Shown here: positions 1 to 18,167 of the stretch, one piece after another
Layout: every line of letters starts with the position of its first letter
How positions within the stretch are numbered: the first letter of the stretch is position 1
Source: Guyanagaster necrorhizus
Taxonomy: Eukaryota; Basidiomycota; Agaricomycetes; Agaricales; Physalacriaceae
Length of the DNA: 64,000 nt
Assembly: GCF_019112545.1 (NCBI RefSeq)
Contig: NW_025064882.1
Coordinates: 572,928 to 636,927 of the forward strand
Direction: 5' to 3'
The notes under the pieces: generated by a model
Told to the model about the DNA's origin: nothing
The model's database searches: none
The model's input: the letters and a program-made list of their open reading frames with translations, nothing else
Program-made: the position numbers and the translations under genes

Positions 1-3000
1 GTCAGTTTCGTAATCAACAGATGCTGTGACGGATGGCATTAGCCTCGGAACGAGAAGAGACGCGATTAGAAAGACGACGCACCTGTAGCCTCATCGAGTA
101 TGAGAATTTTGGAGTCCTTAACCAGGGCTCTCGCAAGTGATACCAACGACCGCTGGTAAGGGCAGTCAATACTTCGGCTCCGCCGTGAAGATTTGAATAA
201 CTACCTGTCCAATGGATAGATTTACGCCCTCATCTTCAATGACAGTATCGAGACTGAATCTGTTAATTGGGGTGGATAAATCGCCGTTCTCATCCGCGAC
301 CGGCTTTGCCGGCGAGTCGACGAGGTACGATCGCTTCAACGCGTCCCATAGTTTGGCATCGTCATGTGAATTGAAAGGATCAAGGTTCGACCGGAGGGTT
401 CCAGAGACTGGGGGCATTAGTGTTAGCAAGAGTATGTACGTGTATGGGAAAGCACACCGTACATAATAGAGCATCTTGAGGAATAATTGACAAACCTTTT
501 CGCAATTCCGTCAACCCGACAGTGGATATGTCAACGCCGTCAATACGAATTGATCCTGAGGAAAGCTCGACCAGTCGATACAGGGCTGTCATGATCGAGC
601 TTTTGCCTGCCCCAGTTCTATAAGAGGCAAGGCTTCAATTTAACAGCACGGACATACAGGCAGCCTCCTTACCGTCCAACGATACCAATTTTCTCTCCAG
701 CTTTGACGGTCATGGAAATACCTAAAAACAGAAAATAAATATGCGGGGAACGACGTAAAGGTATTAACTTACCCTTGAGGACAGAGGGAAGTCCAGGCCT
801 GTAGCTTAATACCACGTCCCTTAATTCTACATGGCCCACAGACGGCCAAGATTCAGGAACCTTGTTATTAGGTACCACATGCGGAGCCTCCTGCTCAATT
901 TCCGTCGCATAGTGTACTACTCGCTCCACCGAATTCATATCATTTTCGACTTCTGCGCTTTGCCGGACAAGCCATCCAAACCTGTCAAGATAATGAATTT
1001 CAGGTTCGATACCGAACAAGCTTGTTCTTTAAATTCAGGAACTTACGCTTGCTGAACACTCAAAATGTACGAGAGTGTAACACCGGTTTGGGCCGGAGAG
1101 ATACTGAATCTTGTCCCAACAGTGAGTATCGCAACAATAAAAGTTAGGAGAGCCCCCAAAAAGTCCAAACGTATACCCAGCCAACGCTAAAGGTTAAAAT
1201 GCAATAGGCATCAATTAAACGTCGCTCTAACATAATGACTTCCAAACCTGGTTGGTGACAGTGAGCCAGTAAGCTCGATTTTCCACATCGATCCGTTCCT
1301 CGTTTTCCTTGAGGAAGCGTTTAGATTCGCCATATGCACGGATAGTTGCTAAGCCCGAAAGTGACTCAGAAAAATGAGAGTACAATGTAGATCTCAGTAC
1401 GGCATCTGTGTCGCAAATGATCAGTAAACACCGAAAGCGACAAATGTCAGAAAGATTACCAAGTCGCTATAGGAGGCGTAACGTCAGCATTTTTCATCAG
1501 AGTGAAAGAGCCACATACTTTCAACTCCCGGGCACTCGCTCTATAGAAGGCGGCCGCATAGATGTAGACAATGAGAATGAAAAAGACAGCAATCAAGAAC
1601 CATGGCAAGATAATAGCTATCAAGATGATGGCACCCAGGATTGAAGAAGTCGTTCCCGCGAACATTCGCAGCGCATCTTGAAGAAGGACGTCAAAGCCTG
1701 AGATTTCTCAGAGAATCAGAACTCTCACCTCCCAGAAGATTATCAATCATGTCAATGTCTGCATGATCCATCACTAATGGTATTGAATGACGAAAGAGAT
1801 GAGTATACCTTTCGAAAATCGGTTCATGATCCTACCAAGCGGTGTAGTCTCGAAGAACGACATAGGCGCGTGCATAATGCGGTCAACAGCTAGCTATAGG
1901 AACGTAGTCAATCTTAGGTTATCTTACGGATGACCGGCGACTCACGCTATGCAAACGCTGACTTGCGAAATACGTCAAAATAGCAAACATACTTCCCATG
2001 ACGAAGAATGCAAGTGCTTGCGCCACACCTAGCATAGCATATATGCCCATCTACCAACGCTTCGTCAACCCTCTTTCGCTACATAAAGTGCAGGTAAGAC
2101 TCACATAGAACCCTTGTGGGCGAGACCATTTACTAACAATTCGCGCGAAGTCAGCACACCTCGAACTTCCAAAAGAAAGGACGAGACCCACTCTTCTTCC
2201 CAGTATACCAACCAGTAAGACGCCATCACCGTCGCACCTTGGACAAAGACAAGGGAGAAAAACAGTATAGGTAACACGACACGCCCTCTTCCAGCGTCCG
2301 AGTACTGCTTATACACAGACCAACTAATGGCACCAGTATTCCGCTCCTCCGCTTGCATCAGTCCAGGCCCGGGAGTAATCTTCTTCTTAAGATCTCCTTC
2401 AGACACACTCTCCTTCCCGATGCCTTCGATAGCGTCCTCTTCCTCCTCTACCTCTTCTTCTTCTTCCTTCTCCTCTTTACTCCCAAACTCTTTGTAGAAT
2501 TTTGAAAACTCTCCATCTTTCTGCATAAGCTCATCGTATGTGCCTCGCTCTGCTATATGCCCTCCCGCAATCGTAAAGATGTAATCCACCTGAGGAAGAA
2601 AGTGCAACGCGTGAGTAACCAATATACGCGTCTTTCCAGGCGTGGTGCTCCGCAGCACATTATTAAATACTGCCTTTCCTACATGAGCGTCAAGAGCTGA
2701 CAGAGGATCCTGTTAAATTGGTCAGATTCTATATCATCGCTGAGATAGAGGTCGAATCACATCAAAGATCTGGATATCTGTATCGCAGTAGATGGCGCGA
2801 CATATATTCAAACGCTGTTTCTGCCCCCCCGACAAGGAGATGCCCTGGATTTTGTCAGAATTATTCAGTCTGGAATCATTCCAACGGGACTACAGTACCT
2901 TTTCACCGACTTCAGTCATGTCGCCATTAGGTAGCATGTCAAGATCAGGTTCTAAACACGAGTCTTTGACGGCCTGCCGATACTTGTCTTCCTTGAAGGG

Positions 3001-5006
3001 CCGACCAAAACAAATATTGTCTCGAATTGTCGCATTCTACAACTCAGTGAGTGTAAGGTTAAAAAACAAAATGAGGAACTCGCTTGGATCCATGCACTCT
3101 GAGGGCAGTATCCAACACTCCCGCCGAACTTAATCGTGCCCTTATCCCCATTTATATTCGGGACTCGCCTCATCTCACCAATCATACCCTGGAGCAAAGA
3201 GGTCTTCCCGGCACCCACGGCGCCAACAATTGCAACAAGCTGTCCGCGGGGTATTCTAAGAGAAACGTCCTTCATCTCGAAGACCTCATCAGCTGATAAA
3301 GGGTCAGCTTCTAGCTTTCCCTCTTTCTTCTTCTTGTCTTTCTTGCCCTTCTTTCTCTCGACTGATTCTGGAGGTGGCGCATCCCAAGTGAAGGAAACAT
3401 CTTTGATTTCAACGGCAACATCGAGGTCATCTTCACGATCAAAGGTCTCCTCCAGTGTTTCTGCTTCAAAGACGGCATAAAGACGCTGGGTAGCATTCTG
3501 AGCGTCGGCAATGGCCGAAAAGGCTACGGCTGTGAGCATTGTTTAAGCACATACAAGGTAAACAAACGATCACAAGTCACTGACGAAGGAACATCAGAGG
3601 CAAACGAAGGAGTTGAAATAGGGTGAGAGAAGCGAAGATGACAGATGCTTCAAGCTGGTGTCCAGTCGCAGAGTAAGTAACAAAGGCCAGCACTGATGCC
3701 AATGCAGGCATAGATAGAGCCACGGCATTGTTGGCAGCCCTCACGAGGAGTAACGAGCGAACGAAGCTTCCCATAAAATCAGAACAAAGTTCTATGAGGT
3801 GAGAAAATACTCACGACATCTCCTTCTGTCGAAACTCCCATATTCTCTTGGCAAACGGAATTTCCCATGCAAAAAACTTGACAACCTTCATGCCTCCAAG
3901 TAATTCCTGCAGGAGTTTGGCACGTTTATCGGTCCATTTCATGCCACTCGCCCGGAACCCAAACATTTTCTTCATAACCATCGTCTGAGCCGGAGCTGCA
4001 ATGACGAAAAAAGCGAAACCAGCCAGAGCACTAGGGCCCAGGTTCAGCAGAAGAAGAACGAGACATATGATCAGTTGAATCGGCGCGGTCCAAGCCTGTG
4101 ACAAAAATAAAAAAACGAACGGTTTGTGTTTCATATCAAACCCATACCATATGGAAAAAACCTGCGCAAAAATCGATTCGCGACACGTCCGTTGAGATGT
4201 GGTTCATTATCAAGCCGTTCGGGAGCTTCGATCGTGCACGCGAAGTTAGTCGAAGGGACCGAGCATAAATTGCGTTGATTAGACCACCACGTATGAGAAC
4301 GCCTGTGGACGCAGACCGATAAAAGAAGTGGTGCGTGCATAGCGACGCAACGACTTGCAATCCTAGCAAACCAAAGGTCAAACCAATGCCTTTGCCGATT
4401 GGTGGGATGGAGGCGTAGTCTCCCGCCCGGTGACCAGTATAAGAATCTGTGGCGAAATTAATGATGGCCTGCGCAAAGACGAGACTGGGCTTGCACTGAC
4501 CGTCCTTTTCTCTCCATTTCTTCTCCCGCTCGGCGCGGTATCCTCGAAGGGACCACCACAACGCTTTTATGCCGGGCTTGACGTCACCGTTCTGCAGACG
4601 ACGGTTGTATTCTGCCGCGGCCAAGCGCCTCTTTTCAAAGGACGCGGTGATATGGTCACCAATGAACGCTGCTCCTCGGTTGTCTTGCAGCTTGTAGAGG
4701 TCCGGAGCCTCCAGTGGACGAGCATAACCGAGAGCAAGCAGAGCAGTAATCCAGCCGAAGGTAAGAACTTGAAACCAGTTTGCCTTTGCCTCGGGCAAAA
4801 GTTCTGCGTCTTGGATGGATGCCTTGGGTGGAGGTGCGGTCACTGGAAGAAATGGTATGCGCTGCCATCTAAGCAATCATCGATGAGAGTGATATTGAAT
4901 GATTCAATCAGCGATTGCCTTACCGTGCTCGCTGGTGGTGACCGTCGTGTTCTGCAACAGTCTTTTCGGACTTGGTCTCGCTGTGAATGGACGCCTTGTC
5001 AGACAT
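1..5006 (-). CDS. ABCC-family (MRP/Yor1-like) ABC transporter, 3' end outside window
   Basis: Full-type ABC exporter, TMD-NBD-TMD-NBD, expected in the plasma or vacuolar membrane and pumping drugs, conjugates or metabolites. The start is the ATG at 5004-5006 ([12 protein letters not shown]), spliced to an exon beginning [14 protein letters not shown]1 shows Walker [11 protein letters not shown] near 3200-3230, signature [10 protein letters not shown] near 2845 and DPLSALD after an intron near 2700. A Glu-rich linker ([11 protein letters not shown]) lies near 2430-2465. NBD2 shows an intron inside [11 protein letters not shown] (about 600-690), the degenerate signature LSIGQ near 200, usual for ABCC NBD2, and Walker B ILILDEAT near 90-110. 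The window ends one short exon after DEAT, so roughly the last 100 residues are missing. No break was seen in the parts read. Paralogous to the transporter at 31706-37949 but with different intron positions in NBD2. Substrate unknown. Confidence 0.93.
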
Positions 5007-6347
5007 GGAAGACACGAGAGTGCACACGTACCCACCAACTGGAATGTTCTTCTGTTCTATATGTAAGTGACTTTATTAACCGTACTCCCGTTGTCGGTAT
5101 GGTCATCATGCTTACACGATGTCATTGTCTTTCTTTCGAGACGTAATCTCACACGGCACAACTGATTACAGAGGGTGTAATAACAGAAAAATGGTTGCCG
5201 ATATACGGTTGAAAGAACGTTGGGGTGGTCTCCGCCGGGCAGACTGGGGAAGAGATAACGGTTCAGATCCGTCAGATTCAGCCTTGGTGCCTGGTTCAAT
5301 CACTGTCGGCCCGGAATCTCCGCAGGAACTTGGCCCAAACTTTCTCCATGCCCAACGTCCTCACCCAGTTCGTCTAGCTGGACGGCGAAGTGAGAAATAT
5401 TCTACCAAGTTCTCGGGGCGCAACTCCCTATTTGTCCTTATCTGCAATCTCAACCGGTTCACAAGTATCCGCAGTTACAAGGCACTGGCTAACATAACAT
5501 GCCCATGCCCACGGTCGAGATAAACTCTGGTCAACTCACACTGTCGCTCGAATTCTCTATCCGAAAGCACTAAAGTTACTCACCATGCTGGCTTTTAAGT
5601 TCACCATCTTTGCCGCCGACCCGGACGTTCTGAAGTCACGGTCTGCTGACATGACAATTTGCCGTACGCGTGGAATCCCTATCTCCGTTGTGATTATATA
5701 TGCCTTGAGCTACTCGTATAGGCTACCTCGGAATTCCGGATTCGTGGTATTAATTACCGACAGAGTAGAAGACATAAAGCCACCTAGACAGCTGCAGCGT
5801 TCTGTTACGAACACACAAACGACCTCGCTCCAGCGCAAACGACTCGAATAAGATCATTGCTACAGCGGGGGCATTCTGAATGTCCTCTGATATTCGCCTT
5901 CTGAACGTAACCCTTTTACGACAAGTGGCCAAGTGATTCCTTCGTACTCCAGTCTGCAGACCTTGCTGACAATACCCTGTTCATATGTTGTATTGCCAAG
6001 GTCTATAGCTCAAAGATTGTAAATTTCAGTTGACAATCGATTCGGTAAAAATGGCATACTTCGTCCGTGGTCAACGCTCGTCTCCATGGGACATTGTGGC
6101 GCTCCACCGCTACCACTGGTCGACTGCATTACGGCGTCCAAACCTAAAAAAAAAAAAAATCGATATCGGACGTCCCGCTGGTTAAATCCGTTAAGTAATT
6201 GTTATCGATAGCAAAGTACAGTGAACTGAAAGCGATGCGAATAATAAATAATTGGCATGTGTGTGGGGATCTAAAACCAGGACAAATACACTGAATAGTT
6301 TGATAGATATGAACAGATGTGCGAGTGGATCAGGAAAATAAAAAGGT
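5007..6347. other. Intergenic region upstream of ABC transporter 1
   Basis: Upstream region of the ABC transporter (reading left) and downstream flank of the SANT-like gene. The open frames here are short, on both strands, and lack convincing protein character or splice continuity. A 13-nt A run sits near 6147-6159. I see no gene. Confidence 0.6.
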
Positions 6348-8053
6348 CTAGTCCGCTGTGAATACCTTTTTCAAATAGTCGCCGGCTGCAGCCTTCACGG
6401 AAGGGTCGACATTGGGGTTTTCCAAGAGGGCCTATAGGAAGAAAGTGAATACAGTCAGGAACATGGTCAGAAATGTACCCACAATGGCCCTATCAGCCTT
6501 CTGCTTCAAATTCGCAGTCTGTTTTGTGTGCTCAAACTCTGCCTGTTCCCTCTCAATCCTCAGTCGCTCCAGCTCTCTCCTCTGGGAGCTCTCTTTCTCT
6601 TCTCTTTCTTCTCGTCTTCTCAAGTAATCCAACTTCATTTTACCGGTCTGAGTTTGTATCTGCAGAAATTGCATAAATGCATTAAGCATGCCCTGCGAGA
6701 GTGCAATGTTGCCATGCGGTTCGACGGCAGTAGTAGTTGTGTGATTAGTGTGACTTGCATGAGGGGATAACGGTATTGGCGGTGGCGGTGGAGGTGGAGG
6801 TGGTATGGTTGCTGGGCTCGGAGCTGGGGGGGCGTTAATGAATGTTAACGGTTCGTGCGAGCTACTTAGTGCTGCGAGGTTCGAATCGAAGTCAATTCCA
6901 GAATCATCGACGTCTACGGGATCAGGATCATCACCGACAGGTCCAGCACCGTTTGCCGCCGAGCCAACACGCTGAACGCTGGGACGCGTGGTCGCTGGAT
7001 CACCATGCCATCTGTGTTCCTCAGCATAATGAAATGCGAAAGCTCGAATAGACGGCTTACCGCGTATAAAATAGCTGATACCAGCCCACACGATGCCAAT
7101 GATCTATTGTTCTTGCGGTGATGTTGCCGACGTCACATCCAGCTTTCTTGGCGCCCTGAAGACGTCTCTCGTACTCTTTGAGGCGGTCGGCCTCACTGAG
7201 GCCGTTGATGGATACGATGCCGCCGTTAAGCTGGTGGGAATGCCATGACTCGAACGCGTAGATCTGCTTGAATAGATTGAAATTGCGTTCATAGCAGCCT
7301 TTGAGCGCCTGGTAAGTCTTCTTGCTGCCAAATACCTGGATGGAACACTAGAAGGAGTGAGAGAGAGGAAGAGGTGACAACGGTAGCATACACCCACCTC
7401 TCGTAGACACGAGTTCTTGGTAGCACGGAGTGAGTTCCAGTGATCATCCTGGCCCGAGCCCATGAGCCAGTTGAAAAGCTTGGACTTTTCGTCATCAGTC
7501 CAATGCTTGGCGCCCTGGCCGCCGTCGAAGCCGTCGACAACGGAGTCTTCAGCATCGCGACGACGTTTCTGCAAAGAGAGCTGCTGCTGGGCGCCGTCGA
7601 TGAGCTTGCGCTTGAGAGGCATGGTCGGGGATGTCTGGCTGGTGAACGACGAGGACGAGGACGCGCCGCCGTTCTGTGGATGGGGATGGTGTGGATGTGG
7701 GTGAGCATGTGGGTGGTGGGGGTGAATGGGAGACGGGGACGGGGAGATACGGTAGTCACTGGAACGCTGTGGGTGGTAAGCTGACGGGGGCAAATGGGTG
7801 CCCAGAGCTTGTCCGAGACTCTGGTGCGACTGGAAAGGGGCCTAAAGCAGCTCAGCAAACCATTTCAAAGAAAATCAAGGCTCCTCTTACTGAACCATCC
7901 AGTCCTCCGTCCCTGCGCGAGTCGCTCGGCGTTATCGTGTACTGCATCGAGCCAGCCTCACTGCCAACATCGTGGTCAGTCCCTGCCAGCGTCGTCCAGG
8001 TCGCACCAGGCGACGGCAGAGAGAACGGGAGTGACTTACTTTTGGGTAGCCAT
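6348..8053 (-). CDS. SANT/Myb-like domain protein with polyproline and coiled-coil tail
   Basis: Unnamed nuclear-type protein. I start it at the ATG at 8051-8053: a tiny exon (MATQ) splices to a second (EAGSMQYTITPSDSRRDGG) and then to the long exon, all in frame with GT-AG ends. The order is a disordered His/Pro-rich N-terminus (HPHHPHAHPHPHHPHP), a basic segment (LQKRRR), then a Myb/SANT-like helical module (KHWTDDEKSKLFNWLMGS... YQALKGCYERNFNLFKQIY) at about 7540-7240. A polyproline run (PPPPPPPPPIPLSP) follows near 6790, then a highly charged coiled coil (RRREEREEKESSQRREL) near 6570-6640, ending ALLENPNVDPSVK...VFTAD. It is probably a DNA- or chromatin-associated protein of a basidiomycete-specific family. 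The exact function is unknown. Confidence 0.8.
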
Positions 8054-8185
8054 GCTGGGTTGGATCGCTCGACCGTCCTTCAACCGTTCAGCTCGTCGTT
8101 CAAACTGACCCAAGACGAGTGGTTCGCCTGTGCAGCTATTGCTTTTCCACGCCACAGCCAAACAAAGTCCTACTGAGATTAATAT

Positions 8186-13086
<4,901 letters not shown>

Positions 13087-13685
13087 CGGTGACTATAGGC
13101 CTACCCCGGGCTTTACTCGCCCTGTCGAACCTTAGGTACATTTTTGAACGAAAAAATCTAAAGGGGGAAAACGTGAGATGTTGGACTCACCCTCCTGCGA
13201 AATGATACCACGCGGCAGGCAAGATTCCAAGAAATCTATGAAATGACTGAAAGGCACCGCCCACCATTCCGAGAAACGATGGCGTTACAATGGACCCAGT
13301 TGTAATGAAGCATTACAGTCTGGACCTATCATCAGTCATCCCGCAAGGCATGACCTACCTACCTCTCGACAAGAATTCAATGGATACCGCAAGTCCAGGT
13401 AATCAAAGGCGTCACCTTCGCACTAATGAACATGGCGATTCATGATCAAGAACGAAACGTAAGTACACGTTGATCATGACATCGATGCATCGATGCATCG
13501 GACGTCCATGGTACGACAAACGCCTCAGAATGAAGTCAATCAATGGATAAGTAGTGGAGTAAAGGAGCATTAGTATACATCCTAACAAATATATGGCAAA
13601 GATAAAAACAGAGTTTACATTACAATGAGAATGTAGAAAAACTGAGCTGTGAAAACAATCGTTCAATGCGAGCAGCGCATGTAGA
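13087..13685. other. Intergenic region between DnaJ and MYST genes
   Basis: Promoter side of the acetyltransferase gene and 3' flank of the DnaJ gene, both on the minus strand. It holds a small nested palindrome built from repeated ATCGATGC units near 13481-13500. I see no gene or RNA. Confidence 0.6.
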
Positions 13686-15501
13686 TTACTGCTGTCGGCA
13701 CTCTGGCTCCATATCACCATCGTCATCGTCGTCTTCATCCTCCCAATCATCTTCCGTTTGACCGAACTGATGTGTAAAACCATGAAAAAACTCGTGGCCA
13801 GCCGGCAAAGAACGGGCACGCACATCCACAATGTCACTCTCTTCAAAGTTTGCAGCATCAATAGTTTCCGGTTGAGGATCCAAATCGCTTTTCTTGGGCG
13901 GTAGGAGCGCCTCTAAAGTCTGTAAAGCTTGTGTTCGGAAAAAGGTAGGGGATTAGTGATAAATATCCCACCTTCTGATCTACATTCTTTAACCATTGTT
14001 CATCCGGCATTTCGACTTCAAAGACCACAAAGAGGTCTCCCTTTTCGTTAGGCCTCTTGTAAATAGGCATACCCTCTCCTCGCAGCACGATCGAATCGTC
14101 TGACTTTATTATCTTACCAGGAGGACTCGTAACCTTAATTCCCCGACCGTCAAGGTGTGTAATAAGTATACGAGAAAATCCAAATAAGGCTTCCGAGAGT
14201 GTGATTTTGACATTAGCAAGGAGGTCGTTCCCTGACCGTTCGAAAGATTCGTGATGTGCTGCATGAAGGACAAAGACTACATCGCCAGTGGGCAAACCGG
14301 GCTAATTTTGAAGATATGAATCATACTACGCCGAAAAGACCAAACATGAGCTACCTCTTGGTCGCCTGCGCCAGGTAGTACGATTCGTTGTCTGTCCGTC
14401 ATACCTTTCTCTATGAAAATTTCCTGGCGAGTTTTTTCGTGCACAATTTTCTGGCCTTTGCACTTTTTACAGCTAGAAAAAAAAATGTCAACGAAGATCC
14501 CAATAGCCAGAATGATCGTTTTACCTGTCCTTTGATCTGATTTTCTCTCCCCTGCCCTCACAATCGTGGCATGTTGCTCTTGTAGTTCCGATCCGTGACG
14601 GCGAAATCTACAAATATCTTTGCCACAAGGTCTCACACTCCATTTATCTGTACAAACCTGGTTATGGGCAAACGTCCAGCCCTTGCCTTCACATGTGGTG
14701 CATTGCCTTGGCTTTGCATTTCCTCGAGTTCCGGTTCTAACCGCACTGTCAACAACGCCTCCAACGCGAAAAATGGACGTACCCTTTACATATACCACAA
14801 ACGACATCCTTCTCCATATTCATTTTCACGGCCTTCCCATTGTAGAGATCTTCAAGTGTCACGTCATATGAAATGATAGAATCTTGGCCTTTCGTCCGAT
14901 GGCGACTGGCGCCTCCACCAAGATCAAACTCAAAACCGGAGCCTGAACCCGAAAAGAATTGGCTGAAAATATCGTCCATTGCAGCGGAACCGCCACCACG
15001 CAAACCCGCCATGCCTCCCGCGTCGTAGGCAGCCCGAGAATCAGGATCATTCAGGATATCATAACTTCCAACAAATCATGAGGGCATAATCACAGCGGCA
15101 GGTAGGTCTGTGACTCACGCAGACGCCATCTCTTGGAACTTGCGACTTGCTTCTGGATCATTGATGTTCTAGTCGAGCAAAGGTTCATCGTGATCTGCAT
15201 ATGGGGATATTATCATACCTTGTCCTGCATATCCGAGGGTTGAATGGTATGAACTAGTAAGGACGATACTACATACCGGATGATGTTCTTTTGCCTAATG
15301 GAAAGTCAGACCAAGATATAGACATAAGCACGAGCACACAGATGCACACCTTCTTGCGATACGCTCTTTTTACATCGGCTAGCATGGATAAAAAGGTGAG
15401 CAACCATAATCCTTGGTTCAAAGGTCCGCACCTTGGTTGGCATTTGGAGAGATTCCTAGGAGATCGTAGAGCTCAGTATCTGCCGGCACTACGAAAGACA
15501 T
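13686..15501 (-). CDS. Class A (type I) DnaJ/Hsp40 co-chaperone, Ydj1-like
   Basis: Stimulates Hsp70 ATPase and delivers unfolded clients. The start ATG is at 15499-15501 (MSFVVPADTELYDLLGIS). The J-domain is split over tiny exons but keeps the HPD motif (KEHHPDMQDKN). A Gly-rich segment (GSGSGFEFDLGGGASR, about 14900-14960) follows. Four zinc-finger CxxC repeats come next: CGICKG, CTTCEGKG, CHDCEGRG and CKKCKGQK (about 14800-14460). The C-terminal client-binding domains (DVVFVLHAAHHESFERSGNDL, GDLFVVFEVEMP) end in an acidic tail. The last four residues are CRQQ, a CaaX-like box with Gln at X, which points to farnesylation and membrane tethering as in Ydj1/DNAJA1. Divergent from the RCM1 gene, with 480 bp between starts. 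No defect seen. Confidence 0.92.
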
Positions 15502-15981
15502 GAGAATATTTTACTGCTGAATAAGCACGGCCATACTTTGCGGGATAGGAAAGGCGGAAAAGGAGGAGCGAAGAGCTCAAAGGACGCGCGCGTCGTGCCG
15601 TGGGTCGGCGTCTCAAAAAGCGTGGGAAAACCTTTTTTCCCTTAAAAGCCGTCCGGCATTCAAGTCCAACGGTTTGCCACTAACGTCGACCTGCGAATGC
15701 GTTTTCAATTTCGTGAGTATTTTAACTCCTCTGTAACAAAGTGATGCCTTTAATTTATCTACATTGTCCAACTTGGACTGTATGCTCTGTGTGACGAAGA
15801 AATGCGACTGATCTCAGTTTTTTTCATCATTTGACTGTTCATTCTTACTTACATACCTTCTATCTCTACAGGTCGGTTCTTTGTTGCAGGAAGGGTTTGA
15901 TAACGGGGATGCATATGTCATTTTGCGTTGGTTTCTTTTGTAGTGCTTCATATGAAGGCCCTAATTCGTGTGAATAGAAGA
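15502..15981. promoter_or_regulatory. Shared divergent promoter region of DnaJ and RCM1 genes
   Basis: 480 bp between two outward-facing start codons. It may contain a 5'-leader intron of the rRNA methyltransferase gene, since GT-like and pyrimidine-rich AG sites occur between 15715 and 15870. No clear TATA box. Any heat-shock element would need a motif scan. Confidence 0.4.
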
Positions 15982-17818
15982 ATGAACCTTTATTTTGAAG
16001 CTTCGAAAACTCTTGACGGTCTAGATGCAAGAATAGGGTCGATCAAAGGAGTTCTTGCTACGTTGCCTGAGAAGGACCGCAAGAGGATCTCCGCCTTGGT
16101 TATTGAGACACTGAAATGTATGGGCATCTCAGCTTTACCCTGAAATCTGTCTGACGCGAAATCTGCAGACAAAGCTGTACTAACGCAAGTGATAAATGAG
16201 ACGAATCTTTTAAAGGACGAAAGAAAGAAGATAACCTCTATGAATCTCGCTCTGGTTCTTGTTCATGACATTTTACTTGCGGGTGGTATTCAGGCTGGCG
16301 ACGGCCCCATCAAGCAAGCTATTCTACGCCACAAGACACGTCTAAATGGCGAATTCCAAAGAATAAAAATCAAGCGTGGCGCAAGATCGAACCTTGAATT
16401 AGCCCACAATGGGGACGACCGAGCAGGTGAGCGAAAATATCCCATTTAGTTGTTTCCCATGGAAGAGATGCTAATCGACATCGACTTTCGCATCGCTACA
16501 GCGCAAATACCACGTTACGTGAGGGTCAATACCCTGATTTGGACGTCGGATCACGCCATGGACGCGTTCATCTCCAATGGCTATAACCTCATGGATCCTT
16601 TTACATCCAGGCAGGTGTCATTAGTGTCCAGAACATGGAACGCTTCTTATCGTAATCCTTAGTCGGGGCTTTGCTAAGGATGAGCATATCCCGAATCTTC
16701 TCCTGTTTTCACCCCAAACCACATTCCATGACGACCCTGTTTACAAGTCTGGGAAGATCATTCTCCAAGACAAGGCATCCTGTTTTCCGGCCGTTGTTCT
16801 CTCTCCACCCTCAAGAGAAGACGTCTATGTAATCGATGCAACGGCCGCGCCGGGCAACAAGACTTCTCATCTCAGCGCGATCATGGGCAACAAAGGGAAG
16901 GTGTATATCTTTCACCACATGGGACAGTTCCTCCGGCTAATTGGTGCTTAGCTGTTTGCGTTCGAACGGGACCGAAAACGATTCAAAACGCTCCAAATGA
17001 TGTTATCCAAAGCGGGTTGTCAGAATGTCGAGGCTCTGAACCTCGACTTTCTTACAGTGGATCCTCAAGATGCAGCATATCGCAAGGTCACGCACATGTT
17101 AGGGTTTACCAGCTGAACAGGTACAAATCTAACCCCTTGTAGTCTTCTAGATCCCTCATGTAGCGGCTCTGGTATAGTTAACCGCCTTGATCACCTCTTA
17201 GAGACAGGTGAAACTCTCTTCATCCCCGATCGGTTATATTTATCTTAGTATCTGGTTGTCAGAGGAGGAAAGCAAGTCCGAGAAAGACGAACGTCTGACA
17301 AAACTGGCCGCTTTTCAACTCGTGATGATTAAGCACGCAATGAAATGTAGGTGGTCCAATTCATTCTGTCATTATGCAATTAAAATTTTGACTATTGACA
17401 ATACATGATAGTTCCCGCAGTCAAGAGAATTGTCTACTCGACCTGTAGTGTCCACGCGATGGAGAATGAGCACGTTGTTCGTGATGCTTTAAAATCGGAA
17501 GAGGCTGAAAGCAGCGGATTTAAATTAGAGTCTCTAGAAAATGTTCTTCCGCAGTGGAAGCGCAGAGGCCTTCCGGATGAGATGGACAATCCTGGTATGT
17601 CATTCTCAATGACTTATAAATTTCACACTCAACTTTCAACAGGCGACGCTGCTTCATTGATACGCTGCAGCCCTGGTGGTGATGCTACAAACGGGTTCTT
17701 TGTCTCTTGTTTTGTTCGGCGTGACAGGAACACTACCAACGACCAGAAACGAAGATCAGACGAAGAGCTCAGTGCTGTACCACGGAAGAAAAAGAAGAAA
17801 AAGAATCATAATAGCTAA
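15982..17818 (+). CDS. RCM1: 25S rRNA cytosine-C5 methyltransferase, NSUN5/Rcm1 family
   Basis: SAM-dependent enzyme that makes m5C in large-subunit rRNA in the nucleolus. The start [20 protein letters not shown] aligns with the NSUN5 N-terminus (MGLYAAA..VLAG..SRQGSIKG). Exons then give [25 protein letters not shown], the SAM-binding [15 protein letters not shown] (about 16835-16885), [11 protein letters not shown] with the release cysteine (about 17145-17175), and [18 protein letters not shown] with the catalytic TCS cysteine (about 17415-17475). The end is DGATNGFF-type followed by a Lys-rich tail ([12 protein letters not shown]), a nucleolar signal. About eight introns of 45-75 nt. The splice near 16615-16665 is ambiguous. 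Both catalytic cysteines are present, so the gene should be active. Confidence 0.9.
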
Positions 17819-18167
17819 CACATTTGTACCTCTGAATCGATCGCACGCATTTTGTAAAGGACATATCATTGGGCTACAGTTCAAAGAAGAGAAAACAGCT
17901 GAAACTCTGCTGCTTGAAAAGGTCTCCGTTAGTAGGGACGCCGTGTCTACGCTCCCAAACAGCCGCGTCGGACGAAGTACACCTACAAACTGTTCCCGCG
18001 TGCGGCATCACCCTGTGAATAAAAAAGGGATCGATGAAATCTGAATGTAAAATGGATAGGTCAAATGGCCTCTTCGACCGTGGAAAGCTGAGCTAAGAAG
18101 GTGAGAAGAATCGATGTTCAGTGCTGCCGATTGTCAGAATGTGAGGAATAAGATCAGAAGTTTTCGA
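17819..18167. other. Convergent 3' flank between RCM1 and BBP
   Basis: 349 bp between two converging stop codons, which must contain both transcript ends. The open frames crossing it are read-through from the flanking genes. I see no independent gene. Confidence 0.6.

Noticed and set aside
5750..5932. 60-codon minus-strand frame rich in Arg
   Set aside because: Isolated, no splice continuation, no similarity recognised.
13481..13500. Repeated ATCGATGC palindrome
   Set aside because: Only about 20 bases, no flanking structure or second copy. Too small to call a functional element.
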